Source of the DNA: Trichoplax sp. H2
Lineage: Eukaryota > Placozoa > Uniplacotomia > Trichoplacea
Direction: 5' to 3'
NCBI GenBank assembly: GCA_003344405.1
Contig: NOWV01000023.1
Location: 372,001 to 436,000, forward strand
Length of the DNA stretch: 64,000 bases
Both the position numbers and the translations under genes were made by a program. The notes under the pieces were generated by a model. It was given only the letters and a program-made list of their open reading frames with translations, was not told the DNA's origin and searched no databases. This document shows positions 11,225 through 24,000 of this stretch, piece by piece (position 1 is the first letter of the stretch; each line of letters begins with the position of its first letter).

Positions 11225-14200
11225 ATGGCTTTCTTAGGAAGAAATGTCCGTAGCAATTACTACGATACACTGGGATTTGTAAATGATCCTCATCGAAAAC
11301 AAGGATTAGAAAATCTTTTAAAAGAGAATGTTATTGGTTGGTGGAGGAATTACTGCATCATTCCGTTAATGATAATGTTTTTATTCAAGATTGTAGCCAA
11401 TCTTCTTGACAATCAATTTAACATCAACTCATATCATAGTCATACTAATCTTAAACCGTAATAATAGATGAATAATTGTACCAAGGGTAGAAGCACTTTC
11501 GATCGTTGTTGTACGTGCAGTGTATACTTTCCATGTTAATATCGCATATACAGTACTATACCTATATCTATGTGTCTATCAAACGTACTCTCCCTTGTGG
11601 ATGAATGGAGCTGTAGTGATACAACATGCATACGTGTAAATAGATAGCGAAAGATCAATGTATTCTATTAAAATCGTTCTGTACCTGCAAGGTTTTATTG
11701 ATATTCTGGTCTTGAAACTACATTTTAATTGTTAGCATACAAAGTATTGCTCGCTATTACACTACAATATCGGCGTAGTTTTCAAGCATTTTGCCGTGAA
11801 ACACATAGCAGCTCGGATGGACGTAACCCTTCACCCATATGCAATAATTAGATGAGAGTAAACATTTCAATATGATAGTTAAAATAACTTAAACTTGCTC
11901 GATAATTTAATATCTGGCCATGTCGTTAATTAGGCTATACAATAGACGGTATCTGGGATATACCCTTAGATGCAATAAGATGAGAGTAAATATTTCAATA
12001 ATACAGTTAAATAATTTAGCTTACTGGATAAGCTAAGGGCTGGCCGTGTCGTTTATTATGCCGTACAATTTACAGTAGCTCGGATGTACCGGTATATGAA
12101 TAATAATATGAGAATAAATATATCAGTATTACAGTCAAATAATAAATTAGCTTGCTCGATAAATTGATATCTGCCTATGTCATTCAACTTTCAAAGTTTT
12201 TATAATATGAAACTTTGCTGTACCCTATCGACTATAATCTACCAGCTTGCTATCATTGTCAAGATTGCCATTCTGTAATATATCTTAACGGCTAGCTTGA
12301 TATCCTATCATTAATTATAGCATAAGCAGCCAGTTGATACGCTAACTCATCAACTAATTGATCTGTTACTTTCAATACTTTATCAAGCTCGACCTATTTA
12401 TTTCATATCATATAAGCGATTAATTGTTTATTCAAGATGTGACATAACAACTGTGCGATATTAAATGGAATCATTGGCGGTATAGAATCATTAAATCAAA
12501 TTTTAAAATTTTCCCTTTTTTAATTGGCATCTTGTATACTTGTCTAGCGAGCCTAATATACATTATACTGTATTCTATTTAGCTAGAAAAGAATATAAAT
12601 ACAAGAAAATCATTACTTCAAGTATAAAATTATGCAGGCGCCTTCGCTAATTTAAAATATCTTCTAGTATTAATTGCAAATAATAATTACAATAGTCTCA
12701 GAATACTGTAATTCTTAATCGAGAAAGTTGATGCCAAATATACTTTGAGCTCCGTTGCTACTTTATCTGCATACGAGTGTGAGATAAACTAGTATTTCGG
12801 TGCACACGTATGCTCCTCCTATTTCATAATACGTCAGGGTTTACGCATAAAGTCCTGTAGTTGTCTAGTTTATATACAGTTAACGTTAGTATACTCGTAC
12901 TAGATAACTATGACGTCTAAAGTACGTAAAGCTTAATTTAATGCCTGGATATACGCATGAATACAGATTACTAGTGAAGAGATTGTAGACTTTTTCTTTT
13001 AATATTTATATTATGTAATTGCGATAGATCTAGAATGATTGTGTTCATAATTACGTCCATAGATAGTTACAATGGTATGAAGCTGTGGGCGTAATGCAAT
13101 AAACATAAATTACTTCTTTACTGGAGTAAAAGAATAACTCAGTTTTGCTTTCTTTTTATACTTTAAGATATAAAAGGTATCTCAACTTATCTACTTAAAT
13201 TTGATGTTCCAGCCAAATACCGTGTAATTATGTGGGAACTGCTATTAGGTAAGTTACTTTGTAAACCATTGTAAGTGATGCTTTAATAACCATTAATTGA
13301 ATAAATTAGTATTTACTTTAAAGTATTTATACTGTAGTGTAACTATTTCACAGTAATCATTCAGAAAGCAAAATATTTGCTAATAGTTGCAATGTGATCT
13401 CATCGATTTCGGATATCGATGATAGTATAAGTGTTACTGAAAGAAAAGATTGAATGTTCCTAAGCCTACTTATACTAGAAATAATAATACAATAAATTGA
13501 TACCAGTAAAGCTTATTTATTCTCAGGATATAGCATTACTTCATATAGGAATTTTACCGAAACACCGAGAATGTCATACATTTATAATGACTCAGTTAAA
13601 GGAATCATATCATGATCTTAAACGTGCGGCTTTGATTACGAATAAATCTGTTGACGAATCCAACAAGCCCAATTTGTTAATTAGCGTTTACTCATTAGAG
13701 CAAAATATTAACCTAAATACTTATCAGGCAAGTATTACATTACTTTGATTATATTATTATACATAACAACGATTTTAATACCATAGATTACGAAATAGCA
13801 TTCTAACGGGGCTAAATTACATCCTTTTCATAAATATTTGCTCTTTAAATTCGTATAGGATTTTTATACTGTGAGTGAACCAATAAAACCGCTTGCCCGG
13901 TTAATTTTTAATGTTGTTAAGCTAGAAGAAGAAGCCTATATGATATTTCGCTCGTTTGTAAAGTTACAGCAAAAGTGGTCAACATATACGAAGGCATTGG
14001 TAAATTTTCAGTTATTATGCATCTTTCACTGTACTACAATGTCGTTGCAAAATGATATTATTAGCAGATGGCTGTACTCCATGACTTGCTAGACTATGAA
14101 TGCTTGTATAAATAATTAATTTTATTACTTCTTTGCTGCTATATTAATATTTTAAATTATTTTAGCAACTTCAAATGCAACACTTCCTGGAGCTAGAAGA

Positions 14201-14795
14201 CCACGATCTTTATCAATTTCTTGATAGCTCAAAGATTCTACCGTCATTGCCACTCTCAGAGTAATGAACATCAAACTCTATACACTTATTTGCACATTCG
14301 AAAGTAATGTATACTGGAAAACACTTAAAGCCAGCTTATTGTCTTTAACTTTAATTTTATATAGGTGGTTTGAAACCTGTTATGCTGGAATACTACAAGA
14401 TTCTACATTACATCGGTAGTGATTTTGTTCATTGAATGATATGTAAATCATCCTATTATGTTAACGACTGCAATAACAAATTTTGACATATGTGTTATAG
14501 GATCCTAGATAAAGTTATCGCTGGTTCCAGACTTATTTTGTTGTTTGTAGCTATTACTATTTTGATATCTTTCAAAGAATCTATTATGACATGCAACGAA
14601 ATCGAAATGCTACCTAAAATAGTCAATGTATGTCACCTAACCTTGAAAAAATAATGTTAGCAATTGTTGTTTATAGCATTCAATTGCATTATCTGACACG
14701 TTATCATACTTAAATAGATTCCCTATGACAGAAGTGAAGCCATAGCGGCAAAATCGATCGAAACTTGGGAGAGATATGGAAGCTTATTAATATAG
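11225..14795 (+). CDS. TBC1D7: TBC1 domain family member 7 (TSC complex third subunit)
   Basis: Exons: 11225-11336, 13168-13248, 13549-13727, 13859-13999, 14166-14260, 14365-14415, 14501-14627, 14718-14795 (stop TAG). All phases join to an uninterrupted 287-residue protein; human TBC1D7 is about the same length (~293). The match runs end to end: N-terminal RSNYYDTLGF, the TBC-A-like KYRVIMWELLLGILPKHRE, the ELEDHDLYQFL segment, WFETCYAGILQ, RILDKVIAGSRLILLFVAI and the C-terminal TWERYGS. TBC1D7 is known as the small subunit of the TSC1-TSC2-TBC1D7 complex that restrains Rheb/mTORC1. As in that family, I see no canonical IxxDxxR arginine finger, so a scaffold role is more likely than Rab GAP activity. 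Intron 3 uses a GC donor (CAG|GCAAGT at 13728). Intron 1 is 1.8 kb and carries a tandem repeat. The next gene on the same strand starts 3.3 kb downstream. Confidence 0.9.
11811..12190 (+). repeat. three-copy tandem repeat in TBC1D7 intron 1
   Basis: Three diverged units of about 120-135 bp begin near 11811, 11946 and 12074. Shared landmarks are a GGAT/TGGGAT-TACC lead, GATGAGAGTAAA-ATTTCAAT, a TTAGCTTGCTCGATAA-like stretch and CTGGCC-TGTCGTT. The copies differ at many positions, so the event is old. All of it is intronic (intron 11337-13167). Confidence 0.7.
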
Positions 14796-17700
14796 CAAGT
14801 AAAAGTTGTACGTTAAATGATACAATCTGTAATATTTATTAGCTTGGGTAACGTAGCAGAATAATCGTTAGGCTACTGTCTATATTGTCATTTAATGTTG
14901 AATTAGATGTTTTATAACTTATACAACGCGTTATTATTATAACAGGAGAAATTTTTTATAATCAATGACCGTCAAACTGGTTATTACCTTTGCAAAAATC
15001 CTTCTATTTTATAGGTCCAAAAGGTGTAATTACAGTATATTATATTTTATTGATGATTACAATTAATCAGTTCCATTATATTTGTAATTTACTGTTAGTT
15101 AACATTTTATTTTATTGAATCGAAGTAGATCTATTCGTACAAGATGGATAAACTTGTAATTGTTCTATCAAGGTATTGATATGTGTAGTACGTATAGATA
15201 TGATGTCTAGTTGCCTGTCTGTCGCTACTACAGTACGCTGATCCAGAAGTCGGTGCATGCGTAGCTATAAAAAAATTGGAGGTATATCCTTAGTTGTAGA
15301 TATTGTCACCTACATAGAAAAATACACAATTTATTGATATTTTGCAGTTACAGTGATTACATAAAAGACAATTCCAATTGGAGCGTTGCTTCAACTAGTT
15401 ATTAAAAATGAATTTCGTCTTATTGCCTACATGTACTCTGAAAATTTCATATACACTGTGAATATGGTTTTCTTGCAATGTATGTGATATGCAACTTTTT
15501 ACACACACTGCGCTAGCAATACTCGTTTTTAGTATCTTGTACTGAAAGTAACGGATAATAGGACACTATATAGAATATTGATCTATTAAGAAGTTAGATG
15601 TTTCAAACTTAAGCATGTATAGGTAACATAAAGTGTTAGCAAACTTTACAATTACGGAATTAATAAAATAATGCTTTTTAGACTGCATAGGACATATTTA
15701 CTTATGTAATGTATATGCCTGAAATGCTGTAATGACAGGTTTCACTTAAAATTATTTGACTATCAAATACGTTGAATCTGGAATGAGGCGTGGGTGTTTG
15801 ACTTTTGCCCGCAAAACATGGCATTTATGCGTCATTCTATGTCAATGATAAATGCGCATTGAAATTCTTATTGTTCATAGCTGTTAAACGACAACTGTCT
15901 TTCACCGAAACTGCTGTTATGAATTTTATACTGCAAGTATAAAATTTAACTGTTCACCAGGATAGTCATTACATGTGCAGATGGTCTCGATGTGAAGGAT
16001 AATGCAAACTTAGGCGATACCTTACTGACCTAACCATCTTTGTTTAAATAGCATTATTTGCATATCGTTAAATTACCCGAATTTGGCGATGTTTGCTGAA
16101 GCTTTGCTCGACTCTATTAAAGTTGGAATTTGGAATAGGTACAGCTGTTTATTCTTGAAATTTGGACGTTGAGATTTGAACTATATCTGTTTTAGGGAGC
16201 TAGTGCAAATTTGTAGTAGGGTATCTGATCGGAATTTGTAAAACTGCGGAAGATTCGATTAACTTAGGTTATTTTAATCATTCTTCTAGCTACTTACATC
16301 TATGATTATAGCCTTACTAATAAGGCGAGATCAATATATTTGACCTTAGTTTCTTATTTGCGGCCATTATTAATTGGAGGTAACAGATGAAGTCATTTGT
16401 TGACGTTTTGCTAAATCCTGACGTATGAAAATTGCGTAAATGCAGTTCAAATTGAGGCCATTTCTTACTTTTAAAAGGTTCTAGAAATGTTATTGTAAAC
16501 AATTATCTACAATAATATGACTGTAGATCTGAATTAGGTAATTTTATATTTTTGAAAGCGATTACTAAGCTGCAGCGTTATAGCAAAACTAGATTGCATG
16601 TGCATACAGCATAGTTAATATCGAATACATAAATGATCCTTGTGCCCCAGTTCTTTACTTGATTATAAGCAGATTAGACTGGAACATACTAATCTATCTA
16701 CTAAATTGATGTAGATGTAGCCATTCTGATCAAAGCTATCCTAGAATATTCTATCTGTAATAGGTGATTTCCTAGCAAACTAACGATCACTATTCTAGAT
16801 TGTATTCTCTCTTAATTTCTTTAGTTCACATGTCAGTTTTTTATTCTTCTATCATTGTCTTGTTTGCATATTTTATTGTGATGGTCAGTATCAACAAACC
16901 GCCCCTTGTCTATTATACTATCATTGTACAAGGCAGTGAGAAAGCATCTACGGCAATATGCTATGAAATTATTAACCGGCAAAGCTATAGAAGATAACCT
17001 TAAAATGTTCGTCTAGTCAATGAGAATAACAATCATTGATCAGCATAACTCCTTCCCCTTACTATGACGTCAGGTAGGCCATTAATACGCAAAGTGATTA
17101 TGCTAATTCGAGAAGTAGTTTAGACTAGAAGCATGGAAATGGCTATAATACAGCTATGCTAATGACTATCAATAGTGATCGATTTGGGGAATTACTTGAT
17201 GACTGTAACGGAAAGCTAGAATAATAACTCAACGTATAGTATAGACAGCTCAGTTAGCCAATAGTTATTTTAATAATGATCATTGTTTCATTCGTCCATT
17301 ACCTTTATATTAATAGATCATTTTAAAATGACTATTTTGTAATTAAAAGTATAACTATTGTATCCATTCTTAATTGGTAATTATTTTAGAAATTACTGTA
17401 CATTGGCAACAGGGAGATAACATCAATTTATCTATCGATTGAAAATTCAGAATTACTTTATTGTCACTGGTTACAACGTATTCTTGACTTGTGTGTATAA
17501 CTTTTTATCTAGCATATTAGTCTAATTTTTTTTATGATTTGCCTTTGTCTTCGTGACTGTACACAAAGGCAAGGTAGAATAAGGAGTACAAGGTGGACAA
17601 GAAATTAGTGTACGATTAAGTTAATCACGTTTAAAACGTCATATTGATAACTTAATAGCAACCCCGTTGAGGAAAGTAGCGCAAGGTAAAACTTTATGAT

Positions 17701-18081
17701 AGAAATTTTATATCTAAAGATTGAAAAATCGTCGTTTATTATTCAGTTTCTAGTACTAATCTTAATGTTAGGATACAATATTTCTCTATCAACATTGAGG
17801 ATTCTGATTTTATTCAATCATGGCTTCTTTTTTTAGCATTGTCCGCTCCTTATTTTCTTATTGAATTCTCCTTAACCGATTCAAGAATACACATATACAA
17901 GCACTTCAATAGAATTGGGATCGTCGAGATCTCTTGGCTATTATCGTGTTAGCTCCAGCTAGCAATATTTTTTTGGCTACTTTAACCCATCCAAGTTGAA
18001 AAACCCACATCGATTTCGATTGAAATCCTGGTGACGATAAATTATACCGGTTGTTGCTGCAAGACTTCATGTTGGTCAGTC
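14796..18081. other. intergenic region TBC1D7-RASEF
   Basis: There are 3.3 kb with no supportable exon on either strand. The short open frames near 16.3 and 16.8 kb are AT-rich, lack splice support in a consistent frame and resemble nothing I know. It includes the 3' UTR of TBC1D7 and the promoter and 5' UTR of the RASEF-like gene, neither of which can be delimited from sequence alone. Confidence 0.5.
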
Positions 18082-21000
18082 ATGGAAGACTTGTCAACGC
18101 AAGAAATGCATCACTTAATTCGGCAGAAATTACAAGAATTGTTCTCAATATGTGATCCAGATAATCAGGGCTATATCACACTCGATGATCTATTAGTTCA
18201 AAAAGATCAATTATCTATTCCATCGGAACAAATGGGTATTATATTTGAGGCATTAGATAAAGATGGGCAGGGTTACCTGACGATGGAAGCATTTGTCGAT
18301 GGCTTAAGTACTTATTTGAGCCAAAATTTAGGTGGTGGTACTCAATCTCATGGCCAAAATGAAGCAAGTACGGACGATAAAGAACACGCGTTGCCAAATG
18401 TTGAAAACATAAACCAAGAACAGGAGTTAACCACGTATAGAAATCATAATATAAATAGCCTCATCGCCAATGCTGAGTCGGCAATCGATCAGGAAGATAC
18501 CGTCTTTGAATGTGATTTAAGTGGCGATGCAACAACAGATGCTGAAATTGAGGAATTTCTATCGGAAATGGGAATGAGAAACAATGCAAAGTAAGTTGTT
18601 ATATTACTGTTTTGCTTAGGGATATCTATTTGATTGATTTTTTTTTCTGGGACCCTTTGAATCGAATGAAGCTATTGTGGAAATAATTCGATAATTTATA
18701 TTAACGACCATATTATCCATTTCACGAACTATGACTCATTCTACTTGAGATTATACATTTATCTTCTTATTTTAAAATTAGCTGCAGTCTATAACGGCGT
18801 GGTTCTCTAACAGCTAAGCCAACAATTTTAAATTAAATCACAGTCATATCGCCATCATTTTACTTGGCATTCTTCCCTTAGTTCATTCCTGACCATATTT
18901 TTAGTGAATAATTTGTTAGGGTAGAATTAGTTCAAAAACCAATTCCAATGTTCACATTTACAACGGTCTTTAAGTAATTCTGAATAAGTTTCTTCTAGCT
19001 ATTAAGCTCTGATACAAGGAACATACGAATATGACCATATTCAATTTACCTGTATTTTCATTAAAAAAAGCCGAGGATTGGTTAATGATTTTATGGCTAT
19101 TTCATATCCATATTGATTTCTTTCTAAGAAATTACTTTGCATACTAAATACTCATTTTGCTGCAGTTCAGTATTCAAGAATTAATAATCAACTTTAATTC
19201 TACAGCAAATTAATTGGTTACTAAGATATTCTATAAATGATAGCTGCAGCAGATTAATCAACTAGACATTAAATACACTCGGTTATTTCGATAGATTTTC
19301 AATAGATGAAAGACAATGATAGCAATGCAAGAGACGAGTCTGATTTGTAGTTTATATTATTTTTATATTCTGGAGTTATCTTTTCCCCTGCCATTTAGCA
19401 CTTCATTTAACTCTATATGATTTCATTACTCAATACGAATTCGTAGCCATCGATGATCGTAGTCGCTGCTTGATTAAATCAAGTAGTCGTACCTAATGTT
19501 TTATGATATTTCTATTCATTTCCCGAGTACCTGATACGACGTGAGTACAAATCTGTACTTTAGGTGTCATCAATGAACATAGCTTAGTTTTAACCGCTGA
19601 TTCGTGTTAACGTTGATTTGTCCATTTCTATACTGTACTATGGCAGGAAGAAGCCATATTTATCAGATTTCATGTTTGCGATTGGCGTATAACTTGTTAG
19701 TAGTAAACAAGAGCTGTGCCAAATTATCATCCCCACCTGGTCCTCATCTAGATTTTAGTCTTTAATATTATTTTATCATCGTCGTCCATTTCCAACAATC
19801 ATGATCGTAAAGTCAGCTACGTATCTTGAAATACGTTGCATAATTCCCTAATCTCATTTTAAGTCTTGATAATAAGACAAGAAATCTTAAAAGCACGTTA
19901 TATTATCATTTACTGTTGCTGACAGTGCCTGCTGCTTTTATTATATGCATTATGAATCATCATTATTGTTGGCATTCTTTGTCATCTTTCAAGAAGTAAG
20001 CCAACCAGCTGCGTATATCTTACACCCTAATCCCCTAGATAAAGTGAATACTGTCGGATACATTTATAGTTAGTATATCAATGGATCAAACATGCTACGT
20101 TAATCTTTTTTTTCGATATTAATAACTTTCCTTCCGCGAATGAATAGCTCGGAAGCAAGATGGGGGTCTTTGCCTGTGATTAGTGGACAACAACAGGATA
20201 TAAACATCGTGGTCTAGATGTTATATAATTCATTTTAAATTTAACAGTGCCCTAATTGCTCAGGCCATAACGTTGACCGTCTGTGTATGGTAATTAATTG
20301 GAATTTATTTACCTTTCTCTTAGTAATGAAAGCTTTAGCTGGCTACCGTATCGACCACTTTTCCCTCAATTCATTACTGTACCCCAGTACTTAATTTTAA
20401 TCCAGTCCAAAATTTTACCTCGTTCTTGCCAAGGTTATCGAATAAGCATTAGCTGCCAACATATTTCTATGTTGCCCAAATTATCTCTTCCTTAAAAGTA
20501 TAAAGTAGTCGATGTAACATCTAAACTATTGATAACCCCAATAATCATTCTAAAAGCTTCCGTCAGTCATTGTCTACCTATGCAAAAATAATGTCACTAA
20601 TATTTAAGATAAAAAACTTGCTACATTTTATAGCGGTCTCAGGTGATCGTTTTTTATATTCATCTTACGTAATATTTATTTACTGAGTGCCGGTAAAAAT
20701 TAATTCGACAAATGGGATGCGACGATTAAATATCACTTAGATAATTAAAGCTACATAGATCATATAAGTTGTCAGTATTAGAAAATGTTAGATAAAATAA
20801 ATTAAGCAGACAAGATCTTAATATCTTCGTCCGATATTATCTAGGAGCAAAATCATTGCGGAAGGCGCATACCGTACTTAATAATCATTACAAACAAATA
20901 GAAATTCGGGGTAGAATGCTGTATACGTATTCTATTCGGAAATAGAATATACCGTATCACAAATTGAAACTCTTAAAATAATTTTCGATCTAATTTTATT

Positions 21001-24000
21001 CATAACTTGAGGTTTCACATTAGTTTGGAAAAAGATATGATCGATAGCATCTTTGCAGACAGAGAAAGGTCAATTTTACTCGTAAAGAGAAATGTTGCAT
21101 TAAGTCAATGATAATTTATAAGTTCAAACTAGTTTGTTTTTTACTTTGGGTCTTTCAATCGCTCTATCCAGCCTAGCAATTGAACGTTACGGTACAGAAA
21201 TAGAACAGAGAATTGAGAAAGAAAATTCTTAATTACAGACGATACTGTGCTTCGCTATATCAAAGAAATCATTAAATCATAATGTTAGATTGTATCTTCC
21301 GTAGAGTAGTTGTCATTATTTTTCACTGGATAGATTGCCACATCGCCCTGAGTTCTATTCGTGTAGCAGCTGCCATCTATTGGACTAGCAGTATATAGTC
21401 ATGCTTATGCACATATGCATATTAGGATATTTAAGATGAGGGAAGATGTTATGGTGGGTGTATATTGCCTAGAATAGCAATCATTTTTTTCGTTTTAATA
21501 CTGTAGATTGCCATGTCGTCCTCATTTCATTCGTAGAACTTCCCGATATGAATCGGCTTTAGAGCTTAGCGATGAAAATGGCCATCGTGCAAGATTTTTT
21601 ACATATGTATATCTGGACATTTTAATGCGAGATGAGCGTTGATGTCACTTTTACACTAGATGTGTCAAAGTAAAAAAAGAGAAGGCTGGGTACAAAAGTC
21701 GATATTTCCGGTCAATATCATCACTTGTCATTGCTTATTGCTTACTAATTTGAAAGAATTAATTAATACTCTATTTCGGATATCTTACTTGGGCCTGGTA
21801 CATTTTGATAGACAGATAAAATATCGAATCTATCCCGACTGAACTATAAACTATCTTCAATACGGTGCCTACTGTCGCCAACATCTCTAGTCATTTTCCA
21901 CAATAGATTAAATAATGATGAGAAAGAAATAATATGGTAAAGAGAAGAGTATTGTTTATTTATATCATAATCCTATGATAAGATGTCATTTATTATTGTT
22001 ACCTTTAAGATCTGCTCCATTGATTGTCCGATACGACAACAACATTATTATCTTAACTATAATGTAACGGATCGGGCATTAGAGCACTGTATTTTAGTCG
22101 ATGAATGAAGAAGGTCATTGGAGATTTGATTCCTTTCAAATCTAGTAATATCTTTTCGTTCTTTCTTTCTTAGCCTAACAATTAGTTAATTTCTGGGTTC
22201 TTTTACTCGTTAACTTTTCAATACACGTCAAAGTGTATTAAAATACAAGCAGGAAACTTGGATAGTATCGATTCAGTAAGCGAATCACTCCAGGGAGGGT
22301 TTAACCGCATAAGTAGGGATGACAGAATAATGTAAATGATCTTTTTTTTTTACAGGAAGACAACGGTATAACTTAATTAGAAATCCTTATGTTACTCTTG
22401 ATCGTAATATTATATTCGACGAACGTGAAAAGATGATAATATACAGTAATAGCTTTGAATAACTTGATTTTAGGAGCGTATTAACCCGTTGTTTTTATAC
22501 ATGAGTAATTGATGCGATAGGTAATGATGAAAAGGAATAGAGAGTATTAAAATACGAATCGTTTTCTAGTCTATTGGATATTGACGTGTTAGAAGTTTTC
22601 GATATATGAAGAGAAAATTAATTTAATTAGCAGCATCCTATTTGGCTAAGATCCTTTTACCGTGACTACTTCCGGCGATGCTAAATCATATAAGTTCACA
22701 TTTTGGGGAATAATTAGTAATTGCAAGTAATCTATACGATCATGTTTGCAAACCATGTCAGTAGACAGCTTAGCTGACAAGATAACTCTAGTTTAACTGC
22801 TGATCTATATCAAGAAAATACCATCTAGTAGCTAAATTCCCGTTGAATATAAATTCTGTCTTAGATGCTTATTATGGGCGGCAGTTATTTGCTACTATTC
22901 TCATGTTTTCACCGTTGCAATAGAATGATTAATCAATCACTAAATTTGGCTTCATTAATTATAGTAGCAGAATAGTGTCTTGAGCTAAACCTCAGGTGGC
23001 CTTATATTTATTTTCAGTGATTTATGACTGAATAGAAATGTGGCCACTGATAATTAATTAATGAATAAGCCTATTAGAGGATGTTGATGTAGTAATAAGA
23101 AAATAATCATAAATTGTTCAGTATTACATGATGGGTAAACTGAAGACTTTCGTAAGAACTGAATATGATAATCATTACTTTATAGGTACGAGAAACTGCT
23201 AAAAATAATATGGCCAAAAGTCAGAAATGATCCTAATATGTCGCCGCTATTTGAAGAATTTGTTGAATTAGTTTTTCTCGATATTCAAGAAGCCAAGACT
23301 AACTCTGATCATTTAGAAAATGCGCTAAGAAAGTAAGTGAAATACGAGCACATCGATGGCAGAACTATTATTATTTTGATATACCGGTATTATATGAGGT
23401 CTATTTATAGGGAATAAAAGTTGGACTTTATCTGTTATAGTTGCAGAAGATTTTACATGTAGCGTTATCGAGATATTTTTTTCGATCTAATTTCTTGTAT
23501 TTAGCTTAAAATTCATTACTGTAATCAATTTAACTATAATAATCATGTACCACCAAAGATATTGTTCTCATAGCAAGACATGCGGTACTCGTATATAGGA
23601 AATATCAATTGATATTTAATTAAAATTTATGATAATGCTATTCATCAGTTGATATACACTTCTATTGAATACTCTTCTCTTTATTGCTACTATAGAATTA
23701 GTTTCTTCCATTGTAGCTTATTGTACTATAGTATAGAATAAAAAAGTAATATTTTAAAGTTAATTGACTTCTAATTACCGGCAGTTTTAGTAGAGTAAGG
23801 TTTACTATTTGCTCTTGAAAGAATGATTCGATAGCTAACACTATGAAATAATGAAAACTTTATGCGGTGATCAAGCATTATTAATACTTCATTAGTAAAG
23901 AATAAAGAAATATTTCTTTATTTTTGAAAATATTGATGATGTTTTGACCAAGTTAAGAATATAAATTTATGATATGCCACATGCTTAAATCTTCTTTCAT

